Below, piece by piece: positions 7,733 to 14,913 of a stretch of 35,349 bases of DNA; within the stretch, counting starts at the first letter, position 1; every line of letters begins with the position of its first letter. Source of the DNA: Lewinella sp. (GTDB taxonomy: Bacteria > Bacteroidota > Bacteroidia > Chitinophagales > Saprospiraceae); the NCBI GenBank assembly GCA_020436695.1, contig JAGQXH010000006.1, positions 1 to 35,349 on the forward strand. Reading direction: 5' to 3'. The position numbers and the translations under genes were made by a program. The notes below the pieces were generated by a model. The model did not search any database. It was not told the origin of the DNA and saw only the letters and a program-made list of their open reading frames with translations.

Positions 7733-8359
7733 ATGTCTAAGAAATACCTCCGGATCATAGCCCACTACGAAAACTGTCTGGACCGTTACGGCGATACGCA
7801 TAGAGGGGTAGACTGGCCGAAAGAAGAAGATGTCGATACCCGCTATCAGGTTATGCTGGAAGTGATGGAAAAAGAAACTGGACGACAGTGTTCTCTGCTG
7901 GACCTTGGCTGTGGTACCTCACATTTGTACGAGTACATGCTCAAACAGGGGCTGTCGACCATTAGTTATAGCGGCCTGGATCTTTCGGGAAAATTCATAG
8001 AAGTGGCTAAAAAGAAATTTCCTGAAAATAGCTACTACTGTCTGGATCTGCTGGATACCAATATCACTCTGCCGGTTTTTGACTATGTGGTTATGAACGG
8101 CGTTTTTACCGAAAAGCGGGAACTTGCTTATGAGGAAATGCTCCTGTATTTTAAGGATATGATCCGGAAGGTGTTTGCCCATACCCGGGTGGGAATGGCT
8201 TTCAACGTTATGTCCAAGCAGGTAGACTGGGAGCGAGATGATCTCTTTCATTTGCCGTTGGATACACTGGCCGGTTTCCTGACCAGGGAGATCAGCCGGA
8301 ATTTTGTGATCCGTAATGATTATGGTTTGTATGAATATACCACTTACATCTATCGCTGA
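7733..8359 (+). CDS. SAM-dependent class I methyltransferase
   Basis: This 208-aa protein is a class I S-adenosylmethionine-dependent methyltransferase. Motif I (SAM-binding loop) LDLGCGTS is at 56-63 and the acidic residue closing strand 2 is in YSGLDLSGKF at about 81-90. A later strand, FDYVVMNGVFTEK, replaces the usual aspartate-rich motif. The acceptor cannot be read from the sequence. Its position between two FemAB-like transferases suggests a sugar or terminal-cap methylation in the glycan pathway. It is about 55 bp downstream of the first transferase and 43 bp upstream of the second. Confidence 0.82.
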   Translation: MSKKYLRIIAHYENCLDRYGDTHRGVDWPKEEDVDTRYQVMLEVMEKETGRQCSLLDLGCGTSHLYEYMLKQGLSTISYSGLDLSGKFIEVAKKKFPENSYYCLDLLDTNITLPVFDYVVMNGVFTEKRELAYEEMLLYFKDMIRKVFAHTRVGMAFNVMSKQVDWERDDLFHLPLDTLAGFLTREISRNFVIRNDYGLYEYTTYIYR

Positions 8360-8402
8360 GCCTGGTGCCTGGGGAATGTGCAGACTACCGTAAAGCAAAC
8401 GT

Positions 8403-9377
8403 ATGACCCAACAATGTATAACTCTGGATCAGCCGCAGGAATGGCAAAAGGCCCTGGAGCATATTCCGCATTCCTTTTTTCATACCTGGGAGTATTGTCG
8501 GGCGCTAAGCCTGACCGACGGTCAAGACTCTTTTCTATACCGCTTTGAACACGAAGATTGCCGGATTGTCTGTCCGTTACACGAAAGATCATTTTCCGGC
8601 CAGCTTGATCTGGTTACGCCCTATGGTTTCTCCGGTTTTACAGGAACCGGCTATCACCCGGAATTCCCGGAGCACTGGGAAAAATTTGTTAAAAGCCAGA
8701 AATATATTTGCGGCTACCTCGGACTGAATCCAATATTAGAGCCGGCAATCTGTTTCCCGGAGAACAACTATTATTCTCATAATGCAACTTATGTACTGGA
8801 CCTAAGCCGGGATACAATGCAGATCTATGCCGGGATGTCGCAAAACCGAAGAAGACAGGTACGTAAAGGAGATCAGCACCTGCATCTATATGAGCGGGAA
8901 CAGTTAATCCGGTTCTTTCTGGAGAATTACCACGATTTCATGGAGCAAAAGCAGGCTGCGGGTGTCTACAGGTTTTCGCAGGAGACACTTCGTTCCATGT
9001 TGGCTTCGGAAAATATGATGATCGTGGGGGCCGGCCGGCCCGACCGGGTCGAAGCGGTGTCTTTGTTTGCTTACACCCCTTATGTAGCGGATTTTTTGTT
9101 TAACGTCTCCATAGAAGAAGGAAGGCAGCACTCCGTGGCACTGATCTGGCATGCTTTGCAACAACTGAGATCATTGGGTATTCCCTGGCTTAATCTGGGC
9201 GGAGGGGTGCGGGAAAATGACAGCCTGGCCGAATTTAAAGCGCGATTCGGAGCAACTAAACAACCGCTCAAAGCGCTTAAACAGATCTATGATCCAACGA
9301 CATATCGGCAACTCTGTCTACAGGTGCAGACAGATCCGGAAGATATGGCCGGCTATTTCCCGGCATATAGAAAATAA
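8403..9377 (+). CDS. FemAB/GNAT-like acyltransferase (second copy)
   Basis: This 324-aa protein belongs to the same FemAB/GNAT-like family as the gene at 6769. Diagnostic parts are SQNRRRQVRKGD in the centre, a hydrophobic core strand VADFLFNVSIEEG, and the signature LNLGGGVRENDSLAEFKARF. It ends GYFPAYRK, matching GYFPVYRQ of the first copy, so the two are paralogues. The overall sequence has diverged widely, which implies an old duplication or different substrates. It probably transfers an acyl or aminoacyl group onto an amino sugar of the glycan. It is followed 24 bp later by the DesVI-like methyltransferase. Confidence 0.8.
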   Translation: MTQQCITLDQPQEWQKALEHIPHSFFHTWEYCRALSLTDGQDSFLYRFEHEDCRIVCPLHERSFSGQLDLVTPYGFSGFTGTGYHPEFPEHWEKFVKSQKYICGYLGLNPILEPAICFPENNYYSHNATYVLDLSRDTMQIYAGMSQNRRRQVRKGDQHLHLYEREQLIRFFLENYHDFMEQKQAAGVYRFSQETLRSMLASENMMIVGAGRPDRVEAVSLFAYTPYVADFLFNVSIEEGRQHSVALIWHALQQLRSLGIPWLNLGGGVRENDSLAEFKARFGATKQPLKALKQIYDPTTYRQLCLQVQTDPEDMAGYFPAYRK

Positions 9378-9401
9378 TTACAAATCATTGAAATACGAGC
9401 C

Positions 9402-10112
9402 ATGTTTGTGAAATCAGCGGCGTTTTATAATGCCATTTACGGATTCAAAGACTACGAGGGTGCTTCAGCCAGATTGCACACGCTGATCCAGGAAAACAAA
9501 CCGGGAGCAGGCACCCTGCTTGATGTGGGTTGCGGTACCGGATTGCACCTGAAATATCTCCGGAAACAATATGAAGTGGCAGGCCTGGATATTAGCCCTG
9601 AATTACTGGCGGTGGCCCGGGAAAGTTGCCCGGATATACCTTTTCACGAAGCAGATATGACGGATTTTGAGTTGAATCGAACTTTCGATGTAGTGATCTG
9701 TCTGTTCAGTGCGATCGCTTATGTGAAAACCTTAGCCAATCTGGAACGGGCCATGACGCAGATGGCCCGGCATCTGCAGCCTGGAGGACTGCTGATCGTT
9801 GAACCCTGGGTTAGTCCGGAAAAATACTGGCGCAATCACATCGTAGCCAATTTTGTGGATCAACCTGATCTCAAAATATCCTGGATGTACAATCATGACA
9901 TTGAAGATTCGGTATCTGTTTTCAATATTAATTATCTGGTAGGAACACCGCAGGGCGTGGAATACTTCACCGAGCGACACGAAATGGGGCTGTTCACCCA
10001 CGAGCAGTATCTTGCGGCTTTTGGTCAGGCAGGGCTGCACGTAGAATATGATGAGAAAGGCTTGTTCGGACGAGGGATGTATCTGGGGGTGAAAGAAGAG
10101 ATCATTTCCTGA
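9402..10112 (+). CDS. Amino-sugar N,N-dimethyltransferase-like protein (DesVI/TylM1 family)
   Basis: This 236-aa class I methyltransferase matches the pattern of the dTDP-amino-deoxyhexose N,N-dimethyltransferases DesVI and TylM1. The N-terminus reads AFYNAIYGFKDYEGAS. The SAM loop LLDVGCGTG is at 39-47, followed by GLDISPELLAVAR at 61-73, HEADMTDF at 82-89, HLQPGGLLIVEPW at 124-136, and a C-terminal YFTERHEMGLFTHEQY then GRGMYLGV. From memory, TylM1 uses a Tyr near residue 14 and a His near 123 around the amine. Tyr13 and His124 stand in equivalent places here. The family twice methylates a sugar amine; the gene next door encodes the aminotransferase that could make that amine. The call of exact substrate is inference. 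Confidence 0.82.
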   Translation: MFVKSAAFYNAIYGFKDYEGASARLHTLIQENKPGAGTLLDVGCGTGLHLKYLRKQYEVAGLDISPELLAVARESCPDIPFHEADMTDFELNRTFDVVICLFSAIAYVKTLANLERAMTQMARHLQPGGLLIVEPWVSPEKYWRNHIVANFVDQPDLKISWMYNHDIEDSVSVFNINYLVGTPQGVEYFTERHEMGLFTHEQYLAAFGQAGLHVEYDEKGLFGRGMYLGVKEEIIS

Positions 10113-10132
10113 AAATTAAGACGGGGAAACCT

Positions 10133-11323
10133 ATGAAACAACACATCGATGATCTGGCAATTTTCGGTGGGACACCGACTTTTTCTTCAGACCTCCACGT
10201 TGGTCGCCCCAATATTGGAGATCGGGAGCAACTTCTGGCCCGGATCAATGATCTGCTGGATAGGAAGTGGCTCTCCAATAACGGTCCCTATGTGCAGGAA
10301 TTCGAAAAACGAATTGCTGAAACCTCAGGCGTAAAACACTGTATTGCCATGTGCAACGGGGCGGTGGCGCTGGAGATCGCCATTCGTTCGCTGGGGCTCA
10401 GTGGTGAGGTAATTGTGCCCTCCTTTACTTTTATCGCAACGGCCCATGCGCTGCAATGGCAGGAGATCACCCCTGTATTTTGTGATGTCGACCGGAGAAC
10501 ACACAACATCGACCCGGAACTGATCGAACGAATGATCACTCCACGGACCACCGGCATCATCGGTGTACATCTCTGGGGGCGCGCCTGTGATGTAGATGCA
10601 CTCACGGATATTGCGCAGCGGCATAACCTCAAACTCTTATTTGATGCGGCTCATGCCTTCGGCTGTTCGTACCAGGGACGCATGATCGGTGGTTTCGGGA
10701 ATGCAGAAGTGTATAGTTTTCACGCGACCAAGTTCCTCAATACTTTCGAAGGCGGAGCCGTGGTAACCAACGACGATGAACTGGCGGCCAGGATCCGCCT
10801 GATGAAGAATTTTGGTTTTGCCGGATACGATGATGTCAGTTACATCGGTACGAATGGAAAGATGAATGAGGTATCGGCGGCCATGGGCCTCACTTCTCTG
10901 GAAAGTATGGACGACTTCATCGATGTTAATCACCGGCATTACCGGCACTATCTGCAGGAACTCAGCAACATTCCCGGTATAACTATCCAGACCTACAACG
11001 AACAGGAACGCTGCAACTACCAGTACATCATTCTGGAAATAGACTCAGAACGGGCGAAAGTCAGCCGGGATCAACTGCATAAGATACTCTGGGCGGAACG
11101 GGTACTGGCCCGGCGATATTTCTATCCGGCCTGCCACCGGATGGAACCCTATCGTTCTTATTTTCCCCACGCCGGATTGCTACTGCCACATACTGTAACC
11201 CTGGCCTCTCAGGTGCTTGCTTTGCCGACCGGTACCGGAATGCGTCCGGAGGATATCGGTGAGATTTGCCGGATCATACGGTTGGTGGTGGCTAATGGCG
11301 TTGAAGTTTCCGGGCGGTTGTAA
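10133..11323 (+). CDS. DegT/DnrJ/EryC1/StrS sugar aminotransferase, DesI-like
   Basis: This 396-aa PLP-dependent enzyme belongs to the DegT/DnrJ/EryC1/StrS family. The PLP-binding lysine is Lys200 in SFHATKFLNTFEGGAV, and DAAHAFGC supplies the aspartate that pairs with the cofactor ring nitrogen. Along its full length it follows DesI, the dTDP-4-keto-6-deoxyglucose C4 aminotransferase of the desosamine pathway. Shared landmarks are the N-terminal LAIFGGTPTF, GIIGVHLWGR, VGTNGKM-type YIGTNGKMNEVSAAMGLTSLE, and a C-terminal VLALPTGTGM. The expected product is a dTDP-4-amino-4,6-dideoxyhexose. It is 20 bp downstream of the DesVI-like methyltransferase. No dTDP-glucose 4,6-dehydratase is encoded in this window, so its substrate must come from elsewhere. 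Confidence 0.9.
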   Translation: MKQHIDDLAIFGGTPTFSSDLHVGRPNIGDREQLLARINDLLDRKWLSNNGPYVQEFEKRIAETSGVKHCIAMCNGAVALEIAIRSLGLSGEVIVPSFTFIATAHALQWQEITPVFCDVDRRTHNIDPELIERMITPRTTGIIGVHLWGRACDVDALTDIAQRHNLKLLFDAAHAFGCSYQGRMIGGFGNAEVYSFHATKFLNTFEGGAVVTNDDELAARIRLMKNFGFAGYDDVSYIGTNGKMNEVSAAMGLTSLESMDDFIDVNHRHYRHYLQELSNIPGITIQTYNEQERCNYQYIILEIDSERAKVSRDQLHKILWAERVLARRYFYPACHRMEPYRSYFPHAGLLLPHTVTLASQVLALPTGTGMRPEDIGEICRIIRLVVANGVEVSGRL

Positions 11324-11370
11324 GGTGTGGTATACCATTTGGAAAAACCTGAATTAATGACCAACCCACT

Positions 11371-12306
11371 ATGAAAGTAACCGTAATCCTGCTGACCTAC
11401 CTGCACGAGCATTACATCGAGCAGGCGCTCGAAAGTGTGCTGGGGCAGCAGACGGATTTTGATTTCGAGATCACGATCATTGAAGATTGTTCTCCGGATC
11501 GTACGCGTGAGATCGTTCAGGAATACGCCCGGAAATATCCGGATAAGATCAGCTTACGGCTCCCGCCCCACAATCGCAATGACAACCTGGAATGGATGAA
11601 GGCGATCGAGACCGCCAGGGGGCAGTACATCGCTTTGCTGGACGGAGATGATTACTGGACCTCGCCCCATAAGTTGCAAAAGCAGGTCGATTTCCTGGAC
11701 CAGCATACGGACTGTGTACAGTGTTTTCACAGCACCGAACATTTTTATGAAGATGAAAGCAGGGAGTCTTATCGCAGCACCAGCCCGGGCAATAAAGTCT
11801 TATTGACGCTGGAAGACCTTTATCAGGGGAATTTCATCCCCACCTGTTCGATTTTATTTAGAAAAGGCCTATTCGGATCATTCCCGGATTGGTTCAATGA
11901 TATATACGGAGCCGATTGGGCCATCCACCTGATGAATACCCAGCACGGTAAGATCGGCTATATTGACGAAGTGTTAGGCGCTACAAGAATACACGGCGGA
12001 GGAGCCTGGAACGGAGCCGGCAGCATTAAGCAATTGGAGATCATGATCGGCGATTATACGATCCTGCGTGAGAAGCTGGCTTTTATTGATGATAAGATCC
12101 TCACCGGTCAGATCTCCCGCTTTTATCACGATCTGGCGGTACAATATGCTGCACAAAATGATTTTGCGAAAGCCCGGCAGCTGGCCTTTCGGGCTATTAC
12201 CGAAAAGTGGAGTCATCCCTATATTTCCTTGATGGACAGACTCAGGTTGCTGCTCGGCCTTTATCTTCCCGCCTGGTATAAGTTCAGGACCTCTACGAGT
12301 AATTGA
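11371..12306 (+). CDS. GT2 glycosyltransferase
   Basis: This 311-aa protein is a GT-A fold family 2 glycosyltransferase acting on the cytoplasmic side. The first strand is VTVILLTYLHEHYIEQALES and the nucleotide-binding region ends with the metal-binding LLDGDDYW, DGDD at 91-94. It lacks membrane helices. It belongs to the subgroup with IIEDCSPDRT and is clearly distinct from the three mutually similar GT2 genes further downstream. It follows the aminotransferase by 47 bp and probably adds one residue of the glycan. Donor and acceptor cannot be inferred. Confidence 0.9.
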   Translation: MKVTVILLTYLHEHYIEQALESVLGQQTDFDFEITIIEDCSPDRTREIVQEYARKYPDKISLRLPPHNRNDNLEWMKAIETARGQYIALLDGDDYWTSPHKLQKQVDFLDQHTDCVQCFHSTEHFYEDESRESYRSTSPGNKVLLTLEDLYQGNFIPTCSILFRKGLFGSFPDWFNDIYGADWAIHLMNTQHGKIGYIDEVLGATRIHGGGAWNGAGSIKQLEIMIGDYTILREKLAFIDDKILTGQISRFYHDLAVQYAAQNDFAKARQLAFRAITEKWSHPYISLMDRLRLLLGLYLPAWYKFRTSTSN

Positions 12307-12342
12307 CTGATCAGATAAATCCACCCTTTTGATAAAGCATTA

Positions 12343-13986
12343 ATGTCTACCGAAAAGCAAAGTCAGCTACGCTTCAGCATCGTTATTCCTACCTATCAGC
12401 GGAAGGAAGTGGTAAAGGCTTCGGTGAAGGCCCTGTCCCGGTTGGAATTTGCGGGAGGACTGGAGGCTGTTGTAGTAGTTGATGGTTCTACGGACGGTAC
12501 AGCTGAAGCATTGCGATCCCTGGATCTGCCTTTCCCATTTCGGGTCATTGAGCAGGAAAATCAGGGCGCTTCCACCGCCAGGAACCGGGGAGCCACTGCG
12601 GCTACCGGTGAGATCATCCTTTTCCTTGATGACGATATGGAAGCCCATCCACAACTGTTGAACGAACATGACCGGTCTCACCGGGAGGGTGCGGACGCCG
12701 TAATCGGTCATATTCCCCTGCATCCCGATTCACCACAGAACTTCCTAAGTGAACTCGTCGGTCAGTGGGCGGAAGAACGGGTGAGCGAGTTGCAGGCTGT
12801 GCACGGCAAACTGCCCTTCAATGAAATCATGACCGGCCAACTTTCCATTGCACGGGAAACGTTCTTTGCGCTGGGAGGGTTCAATACCAAATTCACCCAC
12901 GGCGGTTCCTTTGGTAATGAAGATCTGGATTTTGGCCTGCGACTTCAGGAAAGGGGATACCACATCACCTTTAATCCGCAGGCTATATCCTGGCAAAAAT
13001 ATGTAGTTAGTCCGAGGCAATACCTGCGCCAATATCGGCAGGCCGGCCGGGCTGATGTTTTGTTCGCCCGGCTTCATCCCGAACATACCGCCCATTTATT
13101 CACACGTACACAACGGCCGTCGGATCGCCTGGTCTGGCGCTGGTGGCGACCCTTGTTGCGTTGGGGCATTCTATCGCTGCTGGAGCGGGGTATGCAAGGG
13201 CCGCGTCTGGCCCGTCTGTTCTCTCGTCTGGTCGATCTGGAATATTATCGCGGCGTACGCGATGGAGGAGGTATCCCGGGTCCGGCATCTCTACGTGTGC
13301 TTTGTTACCATGCCGTTTCCGATCTGGCGGGTGCCACGGTGATCGAACCCTATGGAATTCCTCCGGATCAGTTTCGCCGTCAACTGGACCTGTTGCAGCG
13401 TTGGGGGTTCCAGTTTATTGATGTTCATGAATTTTTCCGGTATTTAGATAGAAAAGCGGGTTTGCCGCGCCGGGCGGTCCTGCTTACCTTCGATGATTGT
13501 TATCGGGATATACTGGAAGCAGCTTTACCCATATTGCGGGAAAAAGGCATACCTGCCGTGGCCTTTGCGGTGAGCCGGCTTAAAACTAATGTATGGGACC
13601 GGCCGCTAGGTGCGCCCTCCCTACACTTGCTGGATGCTGATGGATTACGGGCACTGACCAGGGAGGGAGTTGTGATCGGTTCTCACTCCCGGTATCATCC
13701 TATGTTAAACCGCATATCACCGGCTCAGTTAAAGGAAGAGATCGAAGGCTCCGTGTCCGACCTGGAGGCTATGGGCCTGGAAAGGCCTTCGTTATTGGCC
13801 TATCCATACGGAGAATACAATGAAAAAGTACAACAAGCTGCCAGAAAAGCCGGGCTGCGGGCTGCGTTTACCGTAGAGCCCGGTCTGGTGAGATCCGGCA
13901 CCGACTACTATCGCCTGCCTCGGATAGAGATACTACGAAAACATACCGGATGGAGGCTTTTATGGCGGGTCTTACGGGTAAATTAA
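12343..13986 (+). CDS. Fusion protein: GT2 glycosyltransferase plus CE4 polysaccharide deacetylase
   Basis: This 547-aa protein joins two enzymes. Residues 1-300 are a GT2 domain with SIVIPTYQRKEVV, VVVDGSTDGT, the acidic LDDDM at about 95-99 and GNEDLDFGLRLQERGY. From about residue 317 a NodB/CE4 deacetylase domain begins with LRVLCYHAVS. It has TFDDC with Asp384 and Asp385, a metal-binding SHSRYHP that keeps the H-x3-H spacing, and AYPYGEYNE. CE4 enzymes remove N-acetyl groups from sugars, leaving free amines. The fusion suggests that the added sugar is deacetylated soon after transfer or that one complex does both. No signal peptide is visible, so both act in the cytoplasm. Confidence 0.9.
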   Translation: MSTEKQSQLRFSIVIPTYQRKEVVKASVKALSRLEFAGGLEAVVVVDGSTDGTAEALRSLDLPFPFRVIEQENQGASTARNRGATAATGEIILFLDDDMEAHPQLLNEHDRSHREGADAVIGHIPLHPDSPQNFLSELVGQWAEERVSELQAVHGKLPFNEIMTGQLSIARETFFALGGFNTKFTHGGSFGNEDLDFGLRLQERGYHITFNPQAISWQKYVVSPRQYLRQYRQAGRADVLFARLHPEHTAHLFTRTQRPSDRLVWRWWRPLLRWGILSLLERGMQGPRLARLFSRLVDLEYYRGVRDGGGIPGPASLRVLCYHAVSDLAGATVIEPYGIPPDQFRRQLDLLQRWGFQFIDVHEFFRYLDRKAGLPRRAVLLTFDDCYRDILEAALPILREKGIPAVAFAVSRLKTNVWDRPLGAPSLHLLDADGLRALTREGVVIGSHSRYHPMLNRISPAQLKEEIEGSVSDLEAMGLERPSLLAYPYGEYNEKVQQAARKAGLRAAFTVEPGLVRSGTDYYRLPRIEILRKHTGWRLLWRVLRVN

Positions 13987-13991
13987 TAGCA

Positions 13992-14888
13992 ATGGATGGG
14001 GTATTAGTCAGTTGTATCATTACTTTTCTGAATACGGAAAAATTCCTGGCAGAAGCCATCGATAGCATACTGGCACAAAGCTATGATCACTGGGAACTGC
14101 TCCTGGTCGATGATGGTTCGACCGACGACAGCACCGTCATTGCCCGGGAGTACGTCCGGCAGTATCCGCAAAAGATGCGGTATCTGGAACATGAAGGCCA
14201 TCAGAATAAAGGCATCAGCGCTTCCCGAAATCTGGGCATTCGTTTTGCAAAGGGAAAATATGTCGCTTTTCTGGATGCCGATGATATCTGGCTGCCGCAC
14301 AAACTGGAGCGCCAGGTGGAGATCCTCGATGCCCGGCCGGAGGCAGGTATGGTCTATGGCTCTTTGTATTACTGGTATTCCTGGACCGGCGATCCGAATG
14401 ACCGGCAAAGGGATTATATAGGAGAGGTCTGGAATTATCCTTCTTTGACCATGTTGACCTGGCCGGAATATTTGCCCTTATTTGTGCGCGAGCAGATCCT
14501 GGTACCTTCTCCCACCTGTATCATGGCACGACGGGAAGTGATACAGCAAATCGGTGGATTCGAAGATGATTTTCGCAATCTCTTCGAAGATCAGGTTTTT
14601 GTGGCAAAAATGAGTCTGGCTGCACCCATCGTGCTGCTCAAAGAGTATCTTGAAAAGTGGCGCCGGCACGAAGGCTCCTCTACCTACCTGTCAGAGAAAG
14701 TTGCCGGGGAAGAACAGCGTATGCGAAGCGTGTATCTGACCTGGTTGAAAAAGTACCTGGCACAGATCGGCGTCAAAGACACCAGATTGCGCCTGGTCGT
14801 TATAAAAGCGCTGTTACCCTATCGGTATCCTCACCTGTTTGCCTTTTATCAGAGGTTGAAAGGATTTCAGCAACGATTTTCCAACTGA
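13992..14888 (+). CDS. GT2 glycosyltransferase (paralogue 1 of 3)
   Basis: This protein of about 298 aa is a cytoplasmic GT-A family 2 glycosyltransferase. It has VSCIITFLNTEKFLAEAIDS, LLLVDDGSTDDST, RYLEHEGHQNKGISASRNLG and the metal-binding LDADDIWLP with DADD at 95-98. It is very similar in plan to the GT2 domains at 14914 and 17527, which share RYLEH-GH, SA-RNLG and a YWYSWTG-like segment. The ATG at 13992 follows the previous stop by 5 bp and keeps the usual short N-terminus. An in-frame start at 13950 would overlap the previous gene. Confidence 0.88.
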   Translation: MDGVLVSCIITFLNTEKFLAEAIDSILAQSYDHWELLLVDDGSTDDSTVIAREYVRQYPQKMRYLEHEGHQNKGISASRNLGIRFAKGKYVAFLDADDIWLPHKLERQVEILDARPEAGMVYGSLYYWYSWTGDPNDRQRDYIGEVWNYPSLTMLTWPEYLPLFVREQILVPSPTCIMARREVIQQIGGFEDDFRNLFEDQVFVAKMSLAAPIVLLKEYLEKWRRHEGSSTYLSEKVAGEEQRMRSVYLTWLKKYLAQIGVKDTRLRLVVIKALLPYRYPHLFAFYQRLKGFQQRFSN

Positions 14889-14913
14889 AATAGCAAAATA
14901 AAATAAGCGAACT

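Noticed and set aside
7919-8398. 159-codon antisense frame over the methyltransferase gene
   Set aside because: The opposite strand carries clear SAM-binding motifs; the antisense frame has no supporting feature.
10133-11323. A full desosamine or other named antibiotic-sugar pathway
   Set aside because: Only the aminotransferase and methyltransferase relatives are present; the activating, dehydratase and later steps are not in the window, so naming the complete pathway would be unsupported.
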